The notes: generated by a model from the letters alone, not told the origin. 64,000 nucleotides of DNA from Terriglobales bacterium (GCA_025936825.1 JAICSO010000013.1:88226-152225), one strand, 5' to 3'. Numbered from the stretch's first letter, positions 9,401-17,489 are shown. Made by a program: numbers and translations.

Positions 9401-9994
9401 ACCAAGAGCGTGGGAAAGGGCACCGGGCTGGGATTGAGCATCTGCTACGGAATCGTGAAGGAGCACGGCGGTGAAATTTCGGCGCGCAATGCCGAAGGCG
9501 GCGGAGCAATCATCGAAGTGAAACTACCTTCCGCAGGACGCGCCGTAGCCTCTTCTCATCCGCGCGCCACTACACCGGTTCGCGAAGCGGTGCTGAAGGG
9601 AAGAGTGCTGTTGGTGGAAGACGAAGAGAGTGTCCTGGATTTCGAGCGCGACGTACTCTCGGGGGCAGGCGCACAAGTCGTCGCCGTTGCCAGCCTGGAC
9701 GCCATGAAGACTGCGCTCAGCTCTCAAACCTGCGACGCCATCGTCATGAACGGCAAAATGCCGGGGTCCTCCAGTGTTCAGGAAACGCGTAAATGGGTGG
9801 CAGAGACATGGCCTGAGCTCGGCAGCAATTTGATGTTCACGTTCTCCAGTTTGGCGGAACCTGATGTTCGCAGCTTCCTGGAGCACAGTGAAGTTCAGTA
9901 CCTGGTGAAACCGTTCGAGATCGGCGAGCTGATCGCCGCCGCGCGCAAGCTGCTGGAAAAGCCCCGCGCCGCCGCGGCGAAGGCGGGAGAGTAA
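6494..9994 (+). CDS. membrane hybrid histidine kinase, GAF-PAS-PAS-GAF-HisKA-HATPase-REC
   Basis: An 1166-residue kinase. About seven membrane helices fill residues ~15-205. A GAF domain (~215-365), two PAS domains (~370-480, ~490-610), a second GAF (~625-770) and a short coiled coil precede HisKA, with the phosphorylated H805 in VAHELNNP. The ATPase domain (~905-1015) has its G-boxes (GPGI, GTGLGLSI). The C-terminal receiver (~1035-1155) keeps the acidic pair (VEDEE) and the late Lys (VKPF), but the phosphoacceptor aspartate is Asn (N1086, codon 9749-9751). The kinase core should work, while its own receiver should not take phosphate. The divergent HD-GYP regulator with an intact D55 may be its output; that link is inferred. 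Confidence 0.92.
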   Translation: MNSILWRAWEGLAGLAMPKLMAREMAVLLILAASLLVFRTLRERCLMVWIVGWVAYLASRHALNNPADPFAVPIGQTEFVIAVSLFVIGAIIYAKARSILTPLVAICAAVVVFAALQGFYWPGLPTLRFALELSYRILTFGAAIGLLRYRRMRREIGTWVLAAGLTLLHLDWAPLTSRIPGESGILIDVLLGLGMLLVILDEARLKNHRLATLNELSTTISDAAHAGSMNTAAALHHLRKLMGADAAWFRFINGPRLTIFQHVGLSDQFLQDRAAVNTNDPLEKIPAEMTPVLLPKSKFGDQAAVFRRERLQQLVVTTVPGRKALAGTLVLGNRRGRSYSPDEREFLVTCAQQLGLALENLHLVEEILRSHRQWSNTFESIQDIVLLHDAEFRILKANPSLLGRLGKSQAEVVGKLCEAVLPKQDTGWANCPYCRGQEDGFYEGLDPFGGFSVASTSTYVDQGTKQKATIHVVRDITERRAAEEKYRSLFEQVQEGVFVTTPEGKLLDCNDAFVRMLGYGSREALLGHNVDADFYTSAQQRKTFRQELETHNFVRDFEVSLRRKDGSMLTAVESSFAFRDEAGKIERYQGFLLDITEKKHAEDEIRRRNRELNALNAMAVIATQSFDLDEILNLTLRQVISLLGAEAGAVYLAEPDQRYRRRANWGQRITDRKRLGEVVFSDGLGELVTRSRAEVLTDEYLPHLPESVREFIANANAGSSIWVVLWGKDDPVGLMGITRAQQQEYTLNDENLLVAIGRQLSTTVEKVRLYEETCKAYDDLRRAQEQLLQSEKMSAIGQLIAGVAHELNNPLTAILGYAQLLEAEPLDSKAKEFTSKIFKQGQRTHRVVQNLLSFARQRAPQKEEFNVVEVLEEALLLRDYDLKVGNITLERDFQAGLPAVLGDRHQLEQVFLNIVNNGLDAITEDEDNPKNARRFRVRGFTQDNWVHLEFQDSGPGIKEPTRIFEPFYTTKSVGKGTGLGLSICYGIVKEHGGEISARNAEGGGAIIEVKLPSAGRAVASSHPRATTPVREAVLKGRVLLVEDEESVLDFERDVLSGAGAQVVAVASLDAMKTALSSQTCDAIVMNGKMPGSSSVQETRKWVAETWPELGSNLMFTFSSLAEPDVRSFLEHSEVQYLVKPFEIGELIAAARKLLEKPRAAAAKAGE

Positions 9995-9998
9995 GAAC

Positions 9999-10091
9999 AG
10001 TGGTTAGTGACTAGTGGTTAGTTGCTAGTCTTTGCGTAAGCCCCCGGAATCCCCCTGCGCGAATCCGGCTAGCCACTAGTCACTAGCCACT
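9999..10091. repeat. intergenic inverted repeat made of CTAGTGR-like heptads
   Basis: The left arm (9999-10021) and right arm (10069-10091) are 23 bases each and complementary except at two positions. Each arm is a run of degenerate 7-base units (TTAGTGA, CTAGTGG, TTAGTTG). The spacer is 47 bases. The element lies between the kinase stop and ftcD. It has no U tract, so it does not look like a standard terminator. Confidence 0.8.
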
Positions 10092-10149
10092 ACGCCACTA
10101 GCTCACTCCTCCTTGCACCCTCCTTCCCGCACAGCTATCCTTCTCCCGT

Positions 10150-11622
10150 ATGCAGACCCTGGTCGAATGCGTCCCAAATTTCTCCGAAGGGCGCGATAAG
10201 TCGAAGGTAGATGCGATTGTCGAAGCGATGAAGCTCGACGGCGTTTATCTGCTCGACCGCGAAATGGACGCTGACCACAACCGCTGCGTGATCACCATCG
10301 TTGGTGATCGCGAGGCGGTGCAGGAGGCCTCGATTCGCGGCGTCGGCAAAGCGGCGGAACTCATCGACCTGAATCAACACCAGGGGGCGCACCCGCGGCT
10401 GGGCGCGGCGGACGTCGTGCCGTTCATCCCGATTGAAGGCGTCACGCTGGAAGATTGTGTCGCTATGGCGCGGCATGTTGGCGAGGAGATATGGAAGCGA
10501 CATAGAGTTCCCGTGTACCTTTACGAAGCGGCCGCGACCTCGCCCGAACGTCAGAATCTGGAAAATATTCGCCGCGGGCAGTTCGAAGGCATTCGCGCAG
10601 AGATCGCCACCAACCCGGCGCGCAAGCCGGACTTTGGTGAAGCTGCGATACACCCAACTGCGGGTGCCTGTGTCGTTGGCGCGCGCAAGTTTCTCATCGC
10701 CTACAACATCTTTCTGAATACCGCGGATGTCGAGACCGCAAAAAAAGTGGCTAAGGCTGTACGCTTCTCCAGTGGCGGCCTACGCTTCGTTAAAGCCGCC
10801 GGATTCCTGGTGCGCGGGCAAGCACAAGTTTCCATGAACCTTACCGACTTCGAGCAGACGCCGATCCATCGCGTCTTTGAAGCGGTACGCGCCGAGGCTG
10901 CACGATATGGCGCGCTGCCGCAGAGCAGCGAGATCGTCGGGCTGATTCCGAAAAAAGCGCTCGAGCAGAGTGCCGAGTGGTTTCTGCAGATCGAGAACTT
11001 CGATTCTTCGCTCATCCTGGAGAACCGGCTTGCAGGGGTGGTGGGAGGGAAGATGGCTGTGGGCGGAATTCGTGCCGGGGTCGAGCCATTCATCGAGCAA
11101 CTCGCCGCACCGACAACGACTCCGGGTGGGGGCAGCGCTGCGGCTGCGGCCGGATCGATGGCGGCCGCGTTGGGCGCGATGGTCGCGACCATGTCACGGG
11201 GGAAGAAAGCGTATGCACAATATGAGGGTCAACTGAGCGAGGCCATCTCTCGTCTGTCGCAACTCCGCGAGGACCTGAAGACGTCGATTGACGCGGATGC
11301 GGAGTCTTTCAAACAGGTGATGGCCGCCTACAAAAAGGCGAAGGAAAGCGCTTCAGCAGACGGGATTGTCGACAGTGCGCTCAAACACGCAACGGACGTC
11401 CCACTAAACGTCGCCGAGAAGGCAAGGGAAGTTCTTCGCATCCTGGACAGCCTGGGCCCAATCACCAGCCCGAATATGAAATCGGACCTGTTCACTGGCG
11501 CCGCAATGGCGCGTGCGGCGATCGAAGGCGCGCTGTCGAACGTTGAGGTAAACCTTGAGTCGCTGAAAGACGCAGAATTTACAAATCAGGCACGCATTCG
11601 GGCAAAAGCGCTCAGAGCCTAG
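10150..11622 (+). CDS. ftcD: bifunctional glutamate formimidoyltransferase / formimidoyl-THF cyclodeaminase
   Basis: A 490-residue fusion. Residues ~1-295 are the formiminotransferase (VECVPNFSEGRD at the start, HQGAHPRLGA around residue 80); residues ~305-490 are the cyclodeaminase (TTPGGGSAAAAAGSMAAALG). Together they move the formimino group from formiminoglutamate to tetrahydrofolate and convert it to methenyl-THF, the last step of one histidine-degradation route. The vertebrate protein has the same order, and many bacteria carry this fused form. No hutH, hutU or hutI is nearby. After the stop there is a GCGTCTC/GAGACGC hairpin (11639-11671) without a U tract. Confidence 0.93.
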   Translation: MQTLVECVPNFSEGRDKSKVDAIVEAMKLDGVYLLDREMDADHNRCVITIVGDREAVQEASIRGVGKAAELIDLNQHQGAHPRLGAADVVPFIPIEGVTLEDCVAMARHVGEEIWKRHRVPVYLYEAAATSPERQNLENIRRGQFEGIRAEIATNPARKPDFGEAAIHPTAGACVVGARKFLIAYNIFLNTADVETAKKVAKAVRFSSGGLRFVKAAGFLVRGQAQVSMNLTDFEQTPIHRVFEAVRAEAARYGALPQSSEIVGLIPKKALEQSAEWFLQIENFDSSLILENRLAGVVGGKMAVGGIRAGVEPFIEQLAAPTTTPGGGSAAAAAGSMAAALGAMVATMSRGKKAYAQYEGQLSEAISRLSQLREDLKTSIDADAESFKQVMAAYKKAKESASADGIVDSALKHATDVPLNVAEKAREVLRILDSLGPITSPNMKSDLFTGAAMARAAIEGALSNVEVNLESLKDAEFTNQARIRAKALRA

Positions 11623-11779
11623 TTACCTCGCAAGAAATGCGTCTCTTTGCCGTTCTTACCTTGGGAGACGCCCGCACTCTGGTAAGCCTGATTGCCGCCA
11701 CCGCTCGACTACAATGGGACTTACATCTGGGTGACTGCTGGATTAGGCTCTGCATCCAATACTGTATTCCGAGGTCTCT

Positions 11780-12724
11780 ATGACGAATTCTGTGCGCAAG
11801 TTGTCGATCGTCCTCTGCATCGCCGCGCTGGGGGGCAGCGCTTTGGCCGCGCCTCTGCCCGGTTCGATCCGCCCGGCCATCCCTTCCGAGGTGCAGCAGA
11901 TCATTTGCGTCGATTACCGCGCACTGAAGGATTCGAGCACCGCCCAGGCGCTCAAGGCACAGGTGCTGCCCGAGAATCTCAAAGAATTCGAGTCTGCACT
12001 GAAGTCAGAAGGAATCAATGTTGACCGCGATGTGGATGAGTTGACCTTCATCAGCTATCGCCACCCCAAGCAGGGCATCAAGATTGTGGGCGCGGCGCAG
12101 GGAGTTTTCCAGACAAAGGCGGTCCTCAAAAAGCTGCAGGTGCAGAAAATTAAGCCGACGAAATACCGCGATGCCGACATTTATCCGATGTCGGATGGCA
12201 TGCAGATGACGTTTCTTGACGACAGCACGTTGCTCTTTGGTGATGGCGGCGCAGTCCGCGGCTCTCTCGACGCACGCGATGGTTATGTGCAGACGCTCGA
12301 TTCGAATCCCGACATTGCAAACCTGATTGAAGGTGTGGAGAGTGGCGCGGTATGGAGCATCCTTGATCAAAAGGGCACGCAAAATATGCTGCTGTCGGCG
12401 CTTGGCGATGCCTCGCACCTCGCCGACTACGAGAACGTGAAGAAGCGCATCCTCGGCTCGCGCTACATCATGAATTTTTCCAGCGGTGTGAATTTCGATT
12501 TGGACGTGATCACTTCGGATTCGGTGACGGCGGCGACGCTTTCTTCGTTGGTGAAAGCCGGTGTTCTTTATAAAAAGATGACAGCCAGTCCTGTCGAGAA
12601 AGCCGCTCTGGAAGGTGTGTCGGTCGATTCCGACAGCGCCAAGCTACAAATGCACTTCAAGACGGACGACAAGCAATTCCAGGCCCTGATGCGCACGAGC
12701 TTGTTTGCCGCGGTATCGCGCTAA
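11780..12724 (+). CDS. secreted protein of unknown function
   Basis: A 314-residue protein with a clear signal peptide (residues ~1-24, cleavage after ALA). The rest is soluble, without Cys clusters or recognisable catalytic motifs. Two loosely similar halves (residues ~45-145 and ~170-300), each with alternating beta and alpha predicted from the sequence pattern, recall large periplasmic DUF-type proteins of Acidobacteriota. A GGR-poor start region makes the ATG at 11780 the natural choice because the signal peptide begins there. It has no operon partner: the next gene is convergent. I do not recognise a function. Confidence 0.65.
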   Translation: MTNSVRKLSIVLCIAALGGSALAAPLPGSIRPAIPSEVQQIICVDYRALKDSSTAQALKAQVLPENLKEFESALKSEGINVDRDVDELTFISYRHPKQGIKIVGAAQGVFQTKAVLKKLQVQKIKPTKYRDADIYPMSDGMQMTFLDDSTLLFGDGGAVRGSLDARDGYVQTLDSNPDIANLIEGVESGAVWSILDQKGTQNMLLSALGDASHLADYENVKKRILGSRYIMNFSSGVNFDLDVITSDSVTAATLSSLVKAGVLYKKMTASPVEKAALEGVSVDSDSAKLQMHFKTDDKQFQALMRTSLFAAVSR

Positions 12725-12749
12725 CTAGCCTAACGCTCGTAACCCCTGT

Positions 12750-13238
12750 TCAGACCACACCAGGTCTTGGCAGCTGATGGCTTTCTGTTCTCCGCGCTCT
12801 AACGATGACAAACCAGACAATCTGTGCCACGAGCGCAGCGCTGCTGTCGAGAATGACATCGCGGAAAGTGCCGGTTCTCGAGGGCAGAAAAGTCTGGTGC
12901 CATTCGTCAAATGAAGCGACGAGAGCGGTGCTAAAAAACGCCACCGCAGCCCATTGCAGACACCAGCGCGTACTCAAGCGCGGAAATGTCGCCCGCCAGG
13001 ATCGAAACAGCAGCACGCTCAGAATGAAATACCCGACGACGTGCCCCGCCTTGCGCATCAATGCATGCCAGACGGCGAAGCGGGCAGGATCCAAGCCGAA
13101 CAGAAACGAGAAGATGGGATACAGGAGACTAGCGGTGTGGTCGGAGGATCCGATGTTTGTGGATTCGAGCGCGATGATCGCAAGCCAGATGGCCGACGGC
13201 AACCAAACTTTGATGACGCGCTTGGCGGATGTGTTCAA
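12750..13238 (-). CDS. VanZ-like membrane protein
   Basis: A 162-residue protein with four hydrophobic helices (residues ~10-25, ~35-50 plus ~62-80, ~93-110, ~130-148) and the VanZ signatures KAGHVVGYFILS and DEWHQTFLPSRTGTFRD. VanZ confers low teicoplanin resistance in enterococci, but most relatives in environmental bacteria are small membrane proteins of unknown role. The start codon is TTG; no in-frame ATG occurs before the first helix. It ends convergently with the secreted protein gene. Confidence 0.85.
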   Translation of the reverse strand: MNTSAKRVIKVWLPSAIWLAIIALESTNIGSSDHTASLLYPIFSFLFGLDPARFAVWHALMRKAGHVVGYFILSVLLFRSWRATFPRLSTRWCLQWAAVAFFSTALVASFDEWHQTFLPSRTGTFRDVILDSSAALVAQIVWFVIVRARRTESHQLPRPGVV

Positions 13239-13272
13239 ACGCCAATTCTAATCTCGATGTGGGAAGAGCGCT

Positions 13273-13737
13273 TTACGCCACCTGTTCCTTCGTCCCATCT
13301 TTCGCGGCAAAAATCCCTTCGAAATTAACGAAGAAGCACTCGACCTGTAGGTCAGGGAAGCGGTCTTTCAGCAGTCCCGTCGCCCTTTCCAACTCCTGGC
13401 AGTGATGCTTTGCCTCTACCTCGCGGTCGCCGTTGAAGGCAGCCAGTCCGCCGTAAGTCGCGCAGTCCGAGTGGCACATGATGTAAGCGCGCGTGGTCTT
13501 GTGCAGCAAGATGGACATGCGCACCTGCTCGAGGATGAAATCACGCTCAAAGTCGTTGCGAGGGGAAGCCAGCGTCTTCGCGCCTCCGGCGATCACGACC
13601 ATGTCCGGGCGAAGGATGCCACGCTTCTGCAGAAATTTGTTCACAACCGTGCGAATGCGCTGGTCAAAGCAGGTGAGTACGACCGCATCGGCTACATACG
13701 GCTCGGATGGGGAGTCGAAATGGAAGGTCTTTTCCAT
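13273..13737 (-). CDS. small beta-carbonic anhydrase-like protein
   Basis: A 154-residue protein with the beta-carbonic anhydrase zinc site: Cys and the Asp-Arg dyad in CFDQR (about residues 23-27) and His and Cys in CHSDC (about 90-94). Beta enzymes are usually ~200 residues, so this is a short member, and the usual Ser of CxDSR is Gln. It may hydrate CO2 or may have another zinc function. The ATG at 13737 is preferred; a longer frame would run into the divergent cysteine desulfurase. Only 60 bases separate the two divergent genes, so promoters must overlap. Confidence 0.75.
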   Translation of the reverse strand: MEKTFHFDSPSEPYVADAVVLTCFDQRIRTVVNKFLQKRGILRPDMVVIAGGAKTLASPRNDFERDFILEQVRMSILLHKTTRAYIMCHSDCATYGGLAAFNGDREVEAKHHCQELERATGLLKDRFPDLQVECFFVNFEGIFAAKDGTKEQVA

Positions 13738-13797
13738 GGGCGTATGTAGGATATCAAGGTCCGCGGGAATGGCCTTGGAGGCGGGTAAAATAGATAG

Positions 13798-14967
13798 ATG
13801 CGGCGGGTTTACTTGGACAACAACGCGACCACCCCTGTGCTGCCCGACGTGCTGGATGCCATGCGTCCATACTTTGGCGAGCACTTTGGGAATGCCTCGT
13901 CCATCCATCACCATGGGCAGGAGACCAGGTCAGCGGTCGAGCGGGCTCGGGAATCTGTAGCGACCCTGCTGGGGTGCCGCCCTGCAGAAGTTGTCTTCAC
14001 CAGCGGAGGCACTGAAGCTGACAATCTGGCGATCTTCGGTCTCGCTCGTTCCGGCGATCACGTTATCACTTCAACCATCGAGCACCATGCTGTCCTGAAC
14101 TCCTGCAAGCAGTTGCAGGAACGCGGCGTCGAGGTCACGTTCGTGCCGGTAGATGGCCGTGGGATCGTGAATCCCGATGATGTTCGCCGAGCGCTGCGGT
14201 CCAACACTAAGCTGGTCACGATCATGTACGCGAACAACGAGACCGGGGTGATCCAGCCGGTTGAAGAATTCGGCAAGATCTGCGCCGAGGCAGATGTCTA
14301 CTTCCACACCGACGCGGTGCAGGCTGCGTCGAAGATCCCCATCGATGTAAAGACAATCGGCTGCGACTTGCTCTCGATTTCTGGACACAAGTTCCACGCA
14401 CCGCAGGGAATTGGCGCGCTGTACGTCCGCAAAGGCACCAAGCTTGAGGCGCTGTTTTATGGCGGAAGTCACGAGCGATCCCGCCGCGCCGGTACGGAGA
14501 ACGTGCCTGGAATTGTGGGTCTGGGAAAGGCGGCAGAGCTTGCCACGAAGGGCTTCGCAGCTGGAGATGATCGCGCAACGGCTGCTTTGCGAGACAAACT
14601 GCAGACGGCCATCCTGGACAAGATTGAGTGGGCCGGAGTGAATGGTCAGGGCGCTGCTCGGGTCCCAAATACGACGAACATTTACTTCGATTACATTGAA
14701 GGCGAGGCGCTGGTGATTGCACTTGATCTCAAGGGACTTTCGGTCTCCACTGGCGCCGCATGTTCATCAGGCGCGATTGAGCCTTCGCACGTGTTGACCG
14801 CGATGGGATTGCGTCCGGACCGTGCCCGCGCCAGCATCCGATTCAGCCTGGGTAAGCAGAACACGGCCGAGGACGTGGATTTCGCTCTGCAACTCGTCCC
14901 ATCTGCTGTGGAACGATTGCGCGAATTGTCGCCCCTGTACAATAAGAAAACAGCTGTTAGCTCTTAG
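13798..14967 (+). CDS. cysteine desulfurase (IscS/NifS type)
   Basis: A 389-residue PLP enzyme that takes sulfur from cysteine. Visible are the N-terminal YLDNNATTP, the HHAVLN loop (~98), the PLP lysine in SGHKFHAP (~residue 200) and the catalytic Cys in TGAACSSG (~residue 322). Length fits the IscS group. It is followed, after a 103-base spacer holding an inverted repeat, by mnmA, and the two very likely work together: the desulfurase hands persulfide sulfur to MnmA for 2-thiouridine in tRNA wobble positions. Similar desulfurase-MnmA pairs are known in Bacillus (YrvO-MnmA). Symbol left open because iscS, nifS and yrvO types are hard to separate by eye. Confidence 0.93.
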   Translation: MRRVYLDNNATTPVLPDVLDAMRPYFGEHFGNASSIHHHGQETRSAVERARESVATLLGCRPAEVVFTSGGTEADNLAIFGLARSGDHVITSTIEHHAVLNSCKQLQERGVEVTFVPVDGRGIVNPDDVRRALRSNTKLVTIMYANNETGVIQPVEEFGKICAEADVYFHTDAVQAASKIPIDVKTIGCDLLSISGHKFHAPQGIGALYVRKGTKLEALFYGGSHERSRRAGTENVPGIVGLGKAAELATKGFAAGDDRATAALRDKLQTAILDKIEWAGVNGQGAARVPNTTNIYFDYIEGEALVIALDLKGLSVSTGAACSSGAIEPSHVLTAMGLRPDRARASIRFSLGKQNTAEDVDFALQLVPSAVERLRELSPLYNKKTAVSS

Positions 14968-15064
14968 CCTTTAGCCGTCAGCGGAACCCGCTGGCCCTCT
15001 CCATCGCGGAACCACCTCGTGCTTTCGTTTCGGCTAAAAGCTAAAGGCTAAGAGCTAAGAGCTG
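14951..15064. repeat. inverted repeat of GCTAARR heptads between desulfurase and mnmA
   Basis: The left arm 14951-14975 and right arm 15040-15064 are 25 bases, complementary with one mismatch. The right arm reads as 7-base units GCTAAAG, GCTAAGA, GCTAAGA. The left arm overlaps the last codons and stop of the desulfurase gene; the right arm ends seven bases before the mnmA ATG. It could fold over the mnmA start region in the mRNA. Confidence 0.8.
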
Positions 15065-15070
15065 AGCCTC

Positions 15071-16183
15071 ATGCCTACATCCCGCACCATTGCCGTTGCC
15101 ATGTCGGGAGGGGTTGACTCCTCGACCGTCGCGGCCATGCTGCGCGCCGATGGCTACAACGTGGTCGGCCTTACCATGCAGCTCTGGAACCAGCGCCGGC
15201 TGGCGGGCCGCGAGGGCATGCCTGAGGCCGTCACGGGACGCTGCTGCTCGCTCGACGACGTCTACGACGCGCGGCGTGTTGCCGAGACAATCGGCATTCC
15301 TTACTACGTGGTCAATCACGAAGACCGGTTCGAGCGCGATGTGGTCCGCCCGTTTGTGCAGGAGTATCTGTCAGGGCGCACTCCCATCCCGTGCAGTCTC
15401 TGCAACAATCACTTGAAGTTTGATCAGCTACTCATTGTTGCACAGCAGATTGGAGCCGAGGCAGTCGCCACGGGTCATTACGCGCGAGTTGACTTCGATG
15501 AGCCCAGCGGACGCTGGCTGTTGACGCGGCCGACTGATCGCTCGAAGGACCAGACCTACTTTCTTTTTGGCCTCACCCAGGAGCAGCTTAGCTGCACGCT
15601 GTTTCCCCTGGGCGGGATGACCAAGCCGGAGGTGCGCGAGCTCGCCCGCAAGCACGGTCTTGCCCTTGCCGAGAAGCCGGATTCCCAGGAGATTTGCTTT
15701 GTCCCCGGCGGAGACTACAAGCGTTTTTTGGACGCCTACCTCGCCGAGCAGGGCGACTCGCTTCCGGACACGTCGGGCGAGTTGGTCACAAGCGACGGCC
15801 GCGTCATTGGTGAGCACACGGGCATTCACAACTTCACAGTTGGTCAGCGGAAGGGCCTGGGTGTCGCGACCGGTTCACCGCTGTACGTCCTCCAAATCAA
15901 GGGCGACCAGCGCCAGGTGGTTGTCGGCGAGCAGGAGAATCTCTATTCGCAGACGTTGATCGCGCGCCGCACAAATCTGATTTCCATTGAGGAGTTGCTT
16001 GAGCCGAAGCGGGTTGCGGTAAAGATTCGTCATCGTCACGAGCCTGCGCCGGCGGTTATCGAGAAAAGGGACGCCGACGAGATTCTCGTTACCTTCGATG
16101 AGCCGCAGCGCGCAGTCACTCCCGGACAGGCCGCCGTGTTCTACGACGGCGATGTTGTTGTGGGCGGCGGATGGATTGCCTGA
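15071..16183 (+). CDS. mnmA: tRNA-specific 2-thiouridylase MnmA
   Basis: A 370-residue enzyme that thiolates U34 of tRNA for Lys, Glu and Gln. The PP-loop is at residues 11-17 (MSGGVDSS). The nucleophile region reads PIPCSLCN: C111 corresponds to the catalytic Cys, and the usual Asp three residues earlier is C108, giving the CxxC variant seen in a subset of MnmA proteins. The second catalytic Cys is in [15 protein letters not shown] ~15-residue segment with CC at 58-59 (residues ~44-60) is inserted compared with E. coli. The upstream desulfurase is the probable sulfur donor. Confidence 0.95.
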   Translation: MPTSRTIAVAMSGGVDSSTVAAMLRADGYNVVGLTMQLWNQRRLAGREGMPEAVTGRCCSLDDVYDARRVAETIGIPYYVVNHEDRFERDVVRPFVQEYLSGRTPIPCSLCNNHLKFDQLLIVAQQIGAEAVATGHYARVDFDEPSGRWLLTRPTDRSKDQTYFLFGLTQEQLSCTLFPLGGMTKPEVRELARKHGLALAEKPDSQEICFVPGGDYKRFLDAYLAEQGDSLPDTSGELVTSDGRVIGEHTGIHNFTVGQRKGLGVATGSPLYVLQIKGDQRQVVVGEQENLYSQTLIARRTNLISIEELLEPKRVAVKIRHRHEPAPAVIEKRDADEILVTFDEPQRAVTPGQAAVFYDGDVVVGGGWIA

Positions 16184-16231
16184 AGCGGCTCTTGGCTTTA
16201 GGCTCTAGCGCTCCAAATTTCCTTCAGAGTT

Positions 16232-16262
16232 TTTTCGTGTGACTTCGTGTCCTTCGTGGTTG
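16232..16262. repeat. single arm of TTCGTGTCC-type repeat
   Basis: The segment reads TTCGTGTGAC, TTCGTGTCC, TTCGTGG, that is three 7-10 base units. It closely matches the right arm of the hairpin at 56923-56946, but no complementary partner is seen nearby, so it may be a decayed element. Confidence 0.5.
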
Positions 16263-16290
16263 AATCCTTGGCTGGGCGCCAAGTTAGACT

Positions 16291-16838
16291 TCAGGCAACA
16301 AAGGGAATGTAGGCCCGCACTTGGGCCTTGTATTCCCGAAACTCTTCACCGAATCGTTCTTCCAGCAGCTTCTCTTCCGTCCGTACCCTAATTTCGGTTC
16401 CGATCACAAACAGCACAATCGCGGGCACAAACATTGCCATGGGGTGACGATCACTCCGGTTGCGCAATCCACCAACAGCATGGAGGTATAGATCGGGTTG
16501 CGCACCAGCGCGTAAGGACCAGATCGCACGAGGTGGTGGTCGGCCCCCAGTGCCGCATCAATACGCAGTTGGCCAGCCAGCGCGCGAGACGACGTCCATG
16601 AGAGCGCGATAGCCAGCGCGAACAGCACAACGGAGACAATCAGCCGCCACCACGGCAGCGGCCGCGTCCAGAAATGCCCTTGCCACAAGAGCGTGAAAGC
16701 AAGGAACTGCAGCAGAAGTCCCCATCGCGAACTGCGATTTACGATGCTGGCGCCCGGCGTCTTCCGATGTGCCGGAACAAAGGGATAAAACCAGATGACG
16801 ATTCCGATGATGATGAGAAAGTAGACGTAGACGGGCAT
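16291..16838 (-). pseudogene. isoprenylcysteine carboxyl methyltransferase-like protein, one frameshift
   Basis: The frame from 16838 encodes four membrane segments and the family motif LVRSGPYALVRNPIY, then runs into a nonsense tail and stops at 16404. A second frame picks up at 16440 and encodes IGTEIRVRTEEKLLEERF, EFREYKAQVRAYIP and a stop at 16291, the usual C-terminus of ICMT proteins. Total length (548 bases) is one base short of in-frame. The break maps to a run of four G (16441-16444, C in the gene), so either one base was lost in the organism or a homopolymer error is present. The intact protein would be a ~182-residue membrane methyltransferase of unknown substrate. Confidence 0.8.
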
Positions 16839-16849
16839 CAGGTCAGAAT

Positions 16850-16955
16850 TGAATCACTGGGGGAAATAGAGTCATTGAATCATCGGATCATTGAACCCAC
16901 GTGAGTAGCCGCGGTTCTTCAATGATTCAATCGCTAAATGATTCAATGATTCAAT
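16850..16955. repeat. intergenic repeats of ATTGAATC / GATTCAAT units
   Basis: Copies of an 8-base unit occur in both orientations: ATTGAATCA twice on the left (around 16854 and 16874), and GATTCAAT three times on the right (around 16923-16955), flanking a GAACCC...GGTTC core. The two halves can pair imperfectly. The right half ends at the stop codon of the membrane protein gene that follows. Confidence 0.65.
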
Positions 16956-17459
16956 CTAGATAAACATCTCGTCCTGCGGCACCGTTACGCCATCGCGTCC
17001 GCGCCGTCTTCCAAAAAATGCTTCGAGTCCCACGCCCAGGCCGTGTGCAATTCCGGAGAGGTAACGCACCGGGGAAACGACAGTCCTCGTCACAACCTCA
17101 CGCGTTTCCTCAAGCTTGTCCATGGTGCCGGTGACGAACTCGTCTGCGCGGATCACTTGCAAGCGAGTGCGGTCGACGATGTCGGTGAGAGTCGCGTCGA
17201 TGCGCTCCAGTTGCGTGCGCATGACCGTGGTGGACACGCTCACATTGTCCACCACAGTCTCGATCTTCGGACGCAGTTCCGTAATCATGGAATGCGCTAG
17301 TTCCGCCGTGGGCAGGACTTTGTTCTTCACTTCATCCGCCAGCGCCTCGACCTTGGCACTGGTCTTCCTCATGGCGATGAACATGCCGACAAGAATGCCG
17401 GCCTGAATGACGACCGCCACGGCGGTGACGACAATAAAAATGATCAGTAGGTTTTCCAT
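16956..17459 (-). CDS. single-pass membrane protein with long amphipathic helix (DUF948-like)
   Basis: A 167-residue protein. One membrane helix occupies residues ~3-27, followed by a long helix rich in Val, Glu and Arg (~30-130) with no Cys, and a basic GRRRGRDG stretch before the C-terminus. It resembles DUF948-type general-stress membrane proteins. The ATG at 17459 is used; an in-frame GTG at 17471 would add four residues. It lies ~30 bases downstream of the YtxH-like gene on the same strand. The two families are often paired, which suggests a shared role at the membrane. Confidence 0.7.
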   Translation of the reverse strand: MENLLIIFIVVTAVAVVIQAGILVGMFIAMRKTSAKVEALADEVKNKVLPTAELAHSMITELRPKIETVVDNVSVSTTVMRTQLERIDATLTDIVDRTRLQVIRADEFVTGTMDKLEETREVVTRTVVSPVRYLSGIAHGLGVGLEAFFGRRRGRDGVTVPQDEMFI

Positions 17460-17489
17460 AGAGCTCGACACTGCAGTGTCGGCAAGAAA

